Source of the DNA: Blepharisma japonicum
Lineage: Eukaryota; Ciliophora; Heterotrichea; Heterotrichida; Blepharismidae
DNA: 60,160 nucleotides
Assembly: GCA_949751835.1 (NCBI GenBank)
Contig: CATKHK010000144.1
Coordinates: forward strand, 1-60,160
Reading direction: 5' to 3'
Positions 13,050 to 24,300 of this stretch are shown one piece after another (within the stretch, counting starts at the first letter, position 1; each line of letters opens with the position of its first letter). Both the position numbers and the translations under genes were made by a program. A model generated the notes under the pieces. That model made no database searches. It was not told the DNA's origin and saw only the letters and a program-made list of their open reading frames with translations.

Positions 13050-15476
13050 ATGGAAGAAAAACATAATCAACTATTCAATTCATCACAAAATTCATTTCAG
13101 AGTCTTTCATGCTTTCAAAAGCAAAAATTTCCATATCAAAGAAATACTTTATCTTTAATTAGGTACTATAAAGAAAAACCAAAAAGAATAAAATGAGATA
13201 AATCATCAACTCTTGAAATTTATTTAGCAGAAAAGATTCTCAATGATATCAGAAATTTAGAAAATATTTCCTCAGTTAAATCTTCATATTTCAATAATTT
13301 GAACCTTTCCAATCAATTTCAAATCTTAAGACATTTTAAACAGATCTCGTCAGAAGATGATAAACAAAGATTTTACAAAATTATATTTCTTTCGAGAGAA
13401 TTAGAAGAAATTTATTTAGCATCAAGCAATGCCGCAACAATTTTGAATAAAATCGGATTTTCCTTTGACAAGCAAAATTTACAAAATATTAAGATTCCTT
13501 ATGCAGACTTATCAAAAAATTCTTTTATTAGAACTGATTTTTCCAATAGCGATTTGAGGTATGTAGATTTTACTTCATCATTGGTTGCTTTTTCTGATTT
13601 CTCTAATTGTAAAATGAGTGAATCAAAACTAGAAAAAGCAATTTTTGAGCCAAAAGATAGAGAAGTTGTTGAAAAAGTTACGATTTCGAAATGTGGCACA
13701 TACGCTGCATCACTTTACTCAATGAAAATTTTAGCTAAGAAGTGTTTTGCAGGTATATTTTCTGTTGAGCAATCAATTGAAATAAACTCATTGCAGCTCT
13801 CTAATTATAGAATAGAAATCAGTGATTTAAAATTCTCATCATATTATCCTATTCTTTATATTTTATATTGGAAAGAAGATCTTGTGATATGAAATTTTAT
13901 TGAAAACTGAAATAAAGTTATAAAACTAGAAAATAAAATTCCTTCTTTAGTGTCAGCGTTTAGCGATACTATGCTAGCATATCCAGCTTCTGGCCTTATT
14001 AAAGCTATATGCTTATTTACATTTCAGACTATATTGCAAGTAAAAACTGGGGAAAAAATAGGCTACCAGGTACAAAATATTAGCGATAAATATATAGTCG
14101 GCAAAAAAGGAAATTCTAGAAAACACACAATTTGGTCTACTGAACTTGGAATTAAATATAAAAAAATTAAGGCCGACTCCATTATTTTTTGTGATAATTT
14201 TTTTATAAAAATTTATAGAGATGTCCTTGAAATAATAAAAATGAATTCAAATGAGTCGATATGAAAAATAAGAGACACCAAATATAAATATATTTCAGCA
14301 GATAATAATTTCTTAGCCTCTTTCAGAGGTAATGAAATATCAATAATTGAGATCAAAAAGCAAGCCTTATTGAAATATTCTTACTTTAATGAATGCTGGC
14401 GTAATAACGGGTGATTAAATCTATTCAAGCTTGGCTTTTTTGGATTAAAAAATAAAGCAAAAACCTTGAAATCTTCTAATTTCTCTAGTACAATTGAATC
14501 GAGAAAAGACGATATCAAAATTTTTTCAATGCTTTTTGCAGGAGACACAATAACTATTTTTTCATTAGGTCTTATGAAAATAATAAATATTGAAACATGG
14601 GAAGTCAAAAATCTAAACATTCCAGATAGTCACGAATTCAGATACATGGCGATTTCTGATGATATATGCATTTTTTATATTTCAAATACAATTGCAATCT
14701 GAAATGTGCAAGCTCAAACACTGATAAGGACGATTCAAATAAATGGATGATGTAGCGATTTGCAAATTTCTTTAGACAAAACTCAATTTTCCATAAAAAT
14801 GTATTCAATACAATCATTTGTCATTTACAGCATTGAATCAGGTGTAATAGTCCATACAGTAAAATATGGTGATAGCTATCTGGGCTATTATAAGTTTACA
14901 GGAAAACATCTAATTCACAAAATAAGCAACTCGATTGGAATATGAAATCAAAATAATGATAACTGAGAGTATGTGCACAATGGTTTTTCTATAAAAAATA
15001 TTGAGGCCTCTCCGTGTGGAAGATGGGCAGTATTTCACAATGATATTAAAACAAATGAAGCTATAATCTTTAACATTGATAATAAATTATTTACAGTGAT
15101 CGCTCATGGAAAAGATGAGCTTAATAAAGATTTTTCGCACTTTTCACCATGTGGGAATTATTTAGCAACTGCAAGCACTTATGATATTATAATATGAGAG
15201 TCTGCAACTGGCATTAAGGTTGCTAAAACTGGAGGATTATTGCCAGAAATTATTCAATTTTGTTATTCTCAGTGTGGAAAATATGTCACTTCATATGTAA
15301 AAGGAGATTTAATATTAATTTGGAACGTTGAAGAAGGATTAAAGCAGTTTAAAGAAGGAAATGGGGTAGATTTAGATATTAGTTTACATCTAAATCGGGC
15401 TATGATATCAAATGCAACAGTTTTTTTAGGAAATAATACTTTTGGAGTTTCTTATATAGATGAAGATGCTCTATAA
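13050..15476 (+). CDS. WDP5: pentapeptide-WD40 protein (808 aa) with a replaced C-terminus
   Basis: ATG at 13050 (MEEKHNQLFN); an in-frame ATG at 13041 would add three residues. The frame is open to TAA at 15474-15476 with about ten TGAs and six TGGs. Layout: helical N-terminus 1-125; linker motif NAATILNKIGFSFD 127-140; pentapeptides about 144-200 (ADLSK, TDFSN, SDLRY, VDFTS, SDFSN); WD40-like blades to the end, clearest at about 697 (FSPCGNYLATAS) and 738 (CYSQCGKY). No signal peptide or membrane helix. The last codons differ from WDP3 and WDP4: homology stops after DED, and the final two residues plus the stop are supplied by the antisense BSP3 pseudogene that abuts here. Recruitment or scaffolding is the likely role; partners unknown. 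Confidence 0.9.
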
Positions 15477-16955
15477 ATGGTGGCAGAAGCTGAGCCTATG
15501 GTTAATTTAGTAGATAGAGAAGTAAAGCCTACAGGCAACCCAATTCCTATCCAGCCTTGAGTTATGTCAGAGGTTACAGATGAGGAATCAAGTGTTGCAG
15601 CGATTATTGTAGGAACAGAAATTTCCCTAACAAAGTAAGACCCGCTTGGAGGGCTTGATATTGATCCTGAGACAAAATTAACAATTGCAGCTGAAGTGAA
15701 GGTCGCGCCACCTGATCCAGTATATAGAACCATTTTATTGAGTGGATTAGCTCCAGCTATAAGATAATAGAAAGTTAGAGTTATAATATAGCTTGTCATC
15801 ATTTCTCCTCTATAAGCCAGCAATATATTAACTAACCGTTTAAACTAACCTTTCCGAGTCCAGAAATGGTTACTCTATTTTGATCGCTATAAGTCACGTT
15901 TGGAGTCACCCCAGGCGTCGTGGAAGTAGCAGGGATTTGTTCACCATACAGCAGAAATCCAAAGTTGTTACTGCCTCGATATTCACTTAACTCCACATCT
16001 AAACAGTAAAGATTTGTTGTGTCTCCAAAGTTAAAATCCATATTCAAAGCATGAAAAGTCACAGAAATAGGAATTCCAGCAAAATTATCATTGCACAATG
16101 GAGCAGCAGTTAGTCTAGAATCTTTTTGTGGTGTAACTACTGAGAAAACATAACTTGAGAAAGCCCATACATGTAAATGCTGTTTCCTGTAGAAGAACTT
16201 GCTTTAGCAGTGTTATATCCTCCTTTAGCTCCTCCAGACTGAGCAATAGTGCAAGGTAAGCTATTGTCTCCTTTAGGACCTTTAATATAGTTATTAATAT
16301 TTGAAAGGTCGATAGAAGCACAGATTGGGCTCGAAGAAATAGTCCAACTGCTATCAGGGACGATTTCAAAAATGTCATATTTCCAAAGATTAGTGCCTGC
16401 AGGGATTATAAAGGTAAAGTAAAGTGCATCTGATAAACCAACAATTGCAGTTGTAGAGGTCAAAGTGGCCGTATTTACTGTCAAAGAGTTGGGATCAGCT
16501 GAGGGAACTGAGGCTGAAACTGTAACATAAGCAAAAAAGTAGTTTGCGTCATAGATTTGCCCATATCATGAAGTTTTAGTCACAATCTGGAAAGGCCCAT
16601 AAATACCAGGAGAAGGTAAAGGTGTTCATAATTGGAAAGAAAGTGAAGTATCAGTGTCTGCTACAATTGCAAGATTGAAAGTATAATAAGTTATGCTTGA
16701 GAATGCTGATGGAACAGTTATTATAACAAGTCCTCAATTTCCAATTGCCGGTAAAGATGTTTGAGGTCTAAAATGTACAGTCACAGTAGCATAATTTGTC
16801 TCAGAATTGGTTTGGGAAAGCTCAATAGGATTAGGAACCCAAGTATATTTCCATCATTTGATTCTTCCAGGATTTAAATAGACATCTCTAGCAATTCTTG
16901 AAAGATCTCCCATAACGAGTCATATAAGAGCTAGAAAACTTATAAGACTTATCAT
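15466..16955 (-). pseudogene. BSP3: antisense, internally deleted surface-protein copy
   Basis: On the minus strand an ATG at 16953-16955 starts a signal peptide like that of the intact BSP genes, including the TGA codon (SFLALIW), then WWKYTWVPNPIELSQTNS and the N-terminal domain to YMYGLSQ. There it jumps straight to the segment equivalent to FSVITPQ of BSP7, skipping roughly 400 residues and changing frame (a TAG follows in the old frame). Further blocks (LCNDNFAGIPISVTFHALN; then TFYYLIAGANPLNKMVLYTG) are separated by a stop near 15832. Homology ends exactly where WDP5 begins to differ from its family. Its orientation is opposite to every other BSP copy. Confidence 0.87.
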
Positions 16956-17213
16956 TTTTGGATAAATTCAAATTTACTTCAAATGCTTTGTAATAAAATT
17001 CCTAAGAATTAAAGGAATAAGCCCATTTTAGGTTAGGAAACAATAACAAATTTTTATATTAGAAAAAGAGCCAGGCGAAGAAATTCAATTTTAGCTGTCA
17101 ATGCCTACAAAAATTTGAGAAATGTAGAACAAATATAGTAGCTTTTAAGCTAATAAAAATTTAATTTGGCCTTTAGGCCATCAAAAACGATTCTAATTCT
17201 GATAATTGCTTGG

Positions 17214-17435
17214 GGCTTACAGTTGCAGGCTTAAAAGCAGGATTCCTTCTATTTGTACATCATTTCTTGCAATAATTACCTAGTAATACCTTTTTGCATA
17301 GACATGCATTGTCAACTCATTTCAAAAGTATATCATTTGCAACTTCTAGATCCTCAGACAATGGCAGCAGCCGGCAGCGCAGTCATAATGTGCACAAGTG
17401 CAGCTTTGGCCTTTATCTTAACTTTATTTGGTTAA
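17214..17435 (+). pseudogene. BSP4: C-terminal fragment with GPI-signal region
   Basis: A short remnant matching only the last part of BSP5/BSP7: the fibronectin-III-like end is scrambled (about 17214-17330), but the tail reads in one frame as PQTMAAAGSAVIMCTSAALAF and ends in TAA. Compare SAVMMGASAALAFILTLLN in BSP7. Nothing of the remaining 2000 residues is present. Confidence 0.75.
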
Positions 17436-17492
17436 ACTTTGTCTTAAATGTGTCTTTTAATTATCTAATTTTTAAAATTAATTTTAATAGTC

Positions 17493-20360
17493 AATGGCCT
17501 AAATAACTCAGCTCAGAAAAATAGCCTGGGATATAATAAACATTTAAATAGAGCTAATCATATGGCTAATCTTAGGCTTCTTTTCTTATTACTTGAAGTT
17601 TGGCTTTATGGGTCTTGACCAGCCAAAATGAAACAAGTGTCATTTTTTAATTTATCAAGAAATTTTTTAAATCTTTAAATCCTTAACGAAAAATTCTGCA
17701 GCCCCCTCTTTAAAAGAAGCTGTAGAAGCTTATTTGTTAGACTTTTCACAAATACTAACCTTTGTCAAATCTATAGAATTATTATATAAATCATATCCTC
17801 AAAAGACATGCAGTTATCAAGAAGAATTCAAGAAGAAAAATATTAATGTGATTTACTTAATTTTCTCGAAAGATAAACACCAGAGATCAAGATCTTAAAA
17901 TATAAAGATGTTGAAGGGGGAAATTAAAATCTTTGGCTCTCTCAATTTTCAATTTAAAAATTCGAGTTCTTATATAATTAAAAAGGAAACCTGCATAAAT
18001 CTAATTTTATCTAATTAAATAATAATATTATAGATTAGGTAAGTGTTGCTTCATTCACTTTTGAATCAACAGAAAATGATCTGCCTTTAGCACAACAAAT
18101 AGATGCGAATTTTTGGCATAAGCCTATATTAAAATATAGAAATTTCAGGTATCAGCTGGAATTTTAATTCCATGATATCATAATTTTCAATTTAAAATCT
18201 ATAGCTATTCTACTCCTCTATTAAATTATACAGGGCTCAGCGTTGTCGAAACCCTTAAGGGATCTTAAATAATCACTCAGTATTCATTTTTTGTTTGCAC
18301 TGTGGAGTTCACTTACAGTCTCAGTGTGAATTCTCCCTTTTCTCCATGTAGGAGTTGTGTAACAAATGCTTCATATCTAGCACCTCAAAGATCACTTGCA
18401 TCAGCTAAAGTATCAATCAATCCCTGATGAATCAACCTATCCTGTAGTTTCACTCTGTATTTGTTATACCTTAATGCATGCTCTTCAGTTTTCGACACTC
18501 TACAGAAGCCACACATTTCATCATGTGTCAATGTCTTATCTTGGCATTAGCGTTACAATAGATGAGCTTGCACTCATCCTGATTATCACACCTATTGCAC
18601 AGTCATCATTTGGACAAAAAGATTGGTCTCATTGAAGAACCATTCCAATCCAATGATCTAGTCAATTTTTTAGTCTCGTTATCCAGCCTGTGTGAGATTC
18701 CAAGAATACAATCTATAGCATGATTATTCAGGGGTCTTTTACTGAGCTAAAACTTGTGATATTTTTTTCACATTCCAGAAAATTTTTTGGACGCTCTTTG
18801 CTTTCCAACTCCAAAATTAATTTCAAAGCATTGGCTTGCTCATTTTAGAGCTTGAAAAATTAGGATATAGAATCGCTGATGAAATAAGCTCTGTCAAGGT
18901 TAATCACAATTAGAAAATCAGTCTTTATGAAGAGGTATTGGATAAGTTTGCATAGGAATTTTAATATTTTCTAATTTTATAACAAGTAAAATTCTATTTT
19001 AGCAAGGCAATGCAGCCTGTGAGACTTCTGAAGACAAATGGTGAGTTCACTCAAGAATGATCCTTGCTAGAGGGCAAGAGAAGAATCCCTGTGATGTCGC
19101 TAAATAAGTTAGAAAGTGTTGTGATATAATGCCCTTCAAAAGAAGGAAAAACATTAGCAATTTACCAAGATAAAGTGCATCTTTCCCTTTATGTGCATTT
19201 TACAAAACCTAATAGAATTTTTATTTTTGCACTATTACTAAGCCATTTGACAAACATACCGGATAGGCAAAAATTCATATAATTAATCCAAATCAGCATT
19301 CTAAGTATATGAAATTAAAAATTTCCAATTTCTTTATAATTTTGAATTATTATAGAAAAGCAAGCACTGATAAAAAATTAGCACCTTAAGAAATATAAAA
19401 TTAAAAATGGGGAAAATTCAAGAAAGCGCAAATTTTACATTTTAATAATTTTCAGATAGCATCCTCTAATCTTTCCAAAAATCGAAGATATTGGCGATAT
19501 ATAAAGTTAAGGAAAAGGAGAAAAATATAATTTATTTCAAAAGTACTTCAGTTGCTATTCGAATTTGCCCTTTGAGAAGCATATATGAAAATAGAGAAAA
19601 TATTTTAGAAATTTTCCTGAAACTCTGGCTAGCACCATAAAATCAAGTTCTATACAAATAAACAAGAAGCTAACCATCATTTTACACGATCAGCTTATTA
19701 AGGGTCCGAATTAGTCAAGATTTTAGTGGAATTTCCAGATATTTGGTCTCCTAAAAAGCGCAGAAGAAAATTTTTGTATTTTAGCTCAGGTTTTAATTTT
19801 GTTTTTATTTATTCACATTAAAAAGACCTCTCCTTCACTTCAAAAAAGCAAATTAATTTTAATCTTAAAGAAAAGATTACCATCTTTTCCAAATTTTTAT
19901 AAGCCAATTCCTAAAAATTGAATTTCTTCGCCTCATGTTTTTCGCGATGATAATAAACTTCTTATCATTCCTAAGTTAAAAGGAAGTCTTATTTCTTAAA
20001 TTCTTCCATAATTTAGAATTTCATATTAAAAAGACTCTATGATTTTCAGACAAAAATTATTTCAGTCGTAATGATTATCAAAATCTATTTAGGGTATTAG
20101 CTTATAGCAAATCTAAAATTCTAGTTTAATTTTTTTTTATTCACTTGTTTTGAAGCTTTATCTTGCAATACGTTTGTCTTATCTATCATCCAAAATTTAT
20201 ATTATCTTTATTTTTTTAATTCTTGAGTATTGCATTTTGTTTTAAAGGTTTTAGAATTACACTGCGCTTTCTGTAGGTAAAATTTGAGTTATGCTGATGC
20301 TTTTGGATAATTTTAAAATATTTCGAATTTTTCAGTATTTCGAGCGTTCCATATTTTATA
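17493..20360. repeat. Segmental duplication, copy 1 (pair at 36414-39164)
   Basis: From CCTAAATAACTCAGCTCAG to GTTCCATATTTTATA the sequence is matched throughout, in direct orientation, by 36414-39164. Differences are scattered substitutions and small indels; one segment of about 90 nt near 19640-19760 is absent from copy 2. Mostly noncoding except for the dead minus-strand Cys-rich gene (separate entry). The last several hundred bases (about 19780-20110) are a diverged relative of the BSP upstream block. Confidence 0.85.
18313..18858 (-). pseudogene. Dead Cys-rich (zinc-binding-like) gene, copy 1
   Basis: On the minus strand, coding-like segments appear in order but in different frames: NEQANALKLILELESKERP (helical, charged), RLDNETKKLTRSLDWNG, a cysteine cluster CNRCDNQDECKLIYC with CGFC shortly after, then RYNKYRVKLQDRLIHQG and GARYEAFVTQLLHG with one TGA as Trp. 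Cys spacing (CxxC, C, C, CxxC) suggests a treble-clef or B-box-like zinc site, but I cannot name the family. Stops and frameshifts separate the segments in both duplicates, so the gene died before or soon after duplication. Confidence 0.55.
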
Positions 20361-20489
20361 CTTAAAAAATTTTTTTCACTTTTTTTTTTTTTTCCCAAAT
20401 CCAACCCTTAAGTATATTTAGGTTTATCAATTTAATTTACTCTTGAGATAATCAAATTTTGTTAAAATACACTAATTAAAGCAACGTGA

Positions 20490-21308
20490 TCAGCTTGACT
20501 AAATACCTAATTGGCAAAGGTTTTATTCGATATTCCTGCCTGATTTTTTTAATTTTAAAACACTTGAGATGCTGCATTATCTATTCTTAAATAATATTTT
20601 CAGTTTTAGTTTAATTTTCCTTGCTACAGAGGCTTCTCCTTGGCTTTTTAAATAAATTTCTATTTGATTTTGCTTAAATAGCTAAAATTCGGCTCCATTT
20701 TTCACCAACTTTTATATATGAGTTGACAACTTTAAAATTGAATTTCTTCAACTCGTGCTTTTAACTAGGATAATCAAGTTTCTTATGACTCCTATATTTA
20801 GAAAAGGGTTATAACCTCATTTTCTCCCTGAATTTTAAAAAATTTTCATCAAAATTCAGCTCTTATGATTCCCTATCAAAATTGAGGGCTTTTAATTGCA
20901 AGGTTTTAATGTTTATTTCCAGACCAAACTCAAACCGTCAGCTTCTTCATTCAATATCTTCTCATTTCTCTCTTCTCTTGTCCTATATCCTTCTTAAATC
21001 AGAATTCCAAAAAATTTTGGTCATATTCTGAGCCTAAAACACCAAAAATTCTTCCTTATTTCTGTTTTTCTTCGCCTTTTTCACTAAATCTATTTCCAAA
21101 CACATTCCCATACCTTCCATCTTCTTTTCTGTGCCAGGAGCTTAAGTTTTGTCTCCGGCATCTTTATAATTATAGACTTACTCGGAAAAAGACCATATAT
21201 AGTGAAAGTTAGAAAAGGTCCTATGGGCGCAAAAAAAAAAATCGTTAAAATTTTTTTTGGATTTATTTTTGTAACGCACTTAAGCGAATATGGATTTAAA
21301 ACTTAAAA
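20490..21308 (+). promoter_or_regulatory. Conserved BSP upstream block with TATA-like element (BSP5)
   Basis: About 800 nt directly before BSP5 are repeated before BSP6, BSP7 and, more diverged, BSP9. Shared landmarks: CCTAATTGGCAAAGGTTTTA; CTCCGGCATCTTTATAATTA; a CATATATAGTGAAAG element at 21194-21208 (about 115 nt before the ATG); a run of A followed by TCGTTAAAATTTTTT; and ATTTAAAAC just before the start. The TATATA string is the best candidate for a core promoter element because its distance to the ATG is nearly constant in four copies. No reading frame is conserved in the block. Confidence 0.6.
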
Positions 21309-24300
21309 ATGAAAAGTCTTATAGGCTTTCTAGCCCTTATATGACTAGCTTTTGGAGATCCTTCAAGAACTGCTAAAGATGGATACTTGGATCCTGGAAA
21401 AATCAGATGGTGGAAAGATAATTGGGCTCCTAATCCTATTGAGCTCTCTCAAACCAATTCTGGGACCACTGGTGTTACTGTCACTGTCCACTTTAGACCT
21501 CAAACATCTTTACCAACAACTGGGAATATGGGATATGTTACTGTAACTGTTCCATCAGCTTTCTCATCCACAACAGCCTATCCTTCAACTACTGCACAGG
21601 CAATTGTGGCAAACACTGATACTTCTTATTCATTTACTCTATTAACCTCATTACCTTCTGCAGGAGTTTATGGGCCTTTTCAAATCTTCACCAAAACCTC
21701 AACATCTGGGCAAATCTACGATGCAAACTACGTTTTCGGTTGTGTCGCGGTTTCAGCCTCAGTTTCTTCAGCTGCAGCTAATTCTTTGACAGTAAATGCA
21801 GTCACTTTAAACACTACAACAGCAATTATTGGCTCATCAGATGGACTTTACTTTACTTTTACAATTCCTGCAGGCACTAATCTTTGGAAGCACGATATTT
21901 TTGAAATCGTCCCTGATACTCGTTGGACTATGCATTCAACCCCAACCTGCGCTTCTGTCGATCTTTCAAGCACTAGTCCTAGCAGTATCAAAGGTCCTAA
22001 GGGAGACAATAGCCTACCTTGTGCTGTTGCTCAATCTGGAGGAGCTAATGGAGGATATAACACTGCTAAAGCAAGCTCAGCTTCTTCTACAAACAGTATT
22101 TACATATATGGACTTTCTCAAGATGTTATCATAACTTCAAGCCTACAAGTCAAGCTTCAAGTTTCCACCTTTACTCTTCCTCTTGCAACTATTTCATCGT
22201 CAAGCTTCAACTGGAACCTGAAAATCTGGAGATGGGGAACCACCAATTTGCTTGCGAATTTTGCTGGAAGTGGACCATTGACACCAGTTGCAGGCACTGT
22301 AACAATCAGCTCATGGGTTCCTTATAACTCTAATTTAGCTTCAACTGACATCCCATCTACTAGTACCACTACTATCTTTACTAAGCTCACTTTTCAAGCA
22401 GCTCATGCAATTTCAAATGGATCAATCGCTATTAATTTTAATTCTAACGGCGTAGATATTTCTTCTGGTGTCTGGTGGACAGATCATTCAGATTCAACAT
22501 ACACCCCAGCCACAGGCAAATGCTATCTAAATAACTACGTAAGCGGTATTACATGCACTGTTTCTAGTGCCACAAAGGCAACTATAACTATAGCTTCAGG
22601 TACTACTTTGGCTGCTAATACAGCGATCTCAATTACCTTATTAGCCAAAATCAGTTCAGGGGCTGGCATTAGCTCAATAGTGACTACTGACGCAACTTCT
22701 TCTACAACTATTGACCAATCTGCTTCTGCTTTATCATGGTCATTTAACTCTGGAACTGCTTCAACTTATACAAGCATGACTACCTTCAAATACTTTGCAA
22801 CTACATCACTCACAATACCTCAAAATGCTGTATTCACTGATTCGGGAAATCAAATCGGAGGAAATATTGCTAATACTCAATACTTAATGTGGTATATTCA
22901 GCCATCAACTAGCTGGTCTACATCAACAACCTTAAAAGTCAATTTGCCAATTTCTACTTCAGGCGTGCAGCTGCTTCAAACCTATATTACTACTGGTGCA
23001 AGTTATTATGAAACTGAATTTTCGAGCTCAGATTTAGGTTCAAGCCCACAAACAGCACCAATGACACTTGGGACAGCCCACAATACTCCTACGCTCACTG
23101 CTGGAACTCCAGGTTCTATTTCAATAGCTTTTACTGGAACCTATTACCCTACAACTGGAGGTAACCAATATTTTGCTTTTGCATATGGAGATAACTCAGC
23201 CAATACTAAGCAAGACGCACTGCCATTTGTACAATCGAACGTAGCTACTTTCTATGAGTGCTGGGCTAAGGCTACATCTACAGTTAGTTCTACAGCTACT
23301 GAATTCGCAAATTATGTTTTCTCAGTGATTACTTCACAAACAGATAGTCTCTTTACTGCTGCTCCATTATGTAATGATAATTTTGCTGGAATCCCTATTT
23401 CTGTAAATTTCCATGCTTTGAATATGAAATTTAACTTTGCAGACACTACAAACCATTATTATATAGATTTAACATTTAGTGATGTAGGAGCAAGCAAGCT
23501 AGGTACTGGTGTAGCTAACGGTGGCCAAATCCCTGCAGCCTCTATGACATCTGGAGTGACTCCAACAGTGACTATTAACTCATTAATAGTGACTATTTCT
23601 GGACTTGGATCTGTTGACATGGATAATTCAGTTAATGTATTGCTGCCTTTTGGAGCAGATACGACTTCAAGTACGAGCTATACGATCACTCCAACTTTCT
23701 ATTATCTCGTTGCAGGAGCTGATCCCACTAATAAAATGATTCTATATTCTAATACAATGACTACAGTCACCTTCACTTCATCAGGAAGTGTTAAAAACTT
23801 TGATGCATCAACAGCAATAACAAGTCCTTCAACCCCTTCAATTGGATATTACACTGTTGGAGGAACTTCTGTTACCACAGCAATAAGCTTAAAACTTGCT
23901 AGTTCAATGAATGATCAAACTTCAGGTTATATCGGAATTGGATTACCTGCAGGTTTTACTACTTCATCTACTAAACTGACCTTAGACTCAAATTCAGCAA
24001 CAGCTTATAGCGTTTCTGGTTCAAGCAGCTCTTTTAAAGGAGGATTCATAATTGCAGCACTTTCAAGCACTATGAAAGTTGCAGGCAATCCGCAACAACC
24101 AGCCTTATTAATAAACAACCCTGCCCCTCGATCTTTAGTGTCAACAGTAACATCCTTATCAATGGACCAAGGTCTTAATGCTCCTCTATCGATAGGGTCA
24201 TCAGGATCTGGAACTCCTACAGTATTTATCGCAGGCTCCTCAACAGGCAGCGCATGCGTATCCGCATCATTATCAACACCATTATCAGTAAGTATAAACG

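Noticed and set aside
18396-18635. 79-aa plus-strand frame in the duplicated region
   Set aside because: It is broken in the second copy (37270-37500), and the minus strand carries the more convincing Cys-rich coding pattern.
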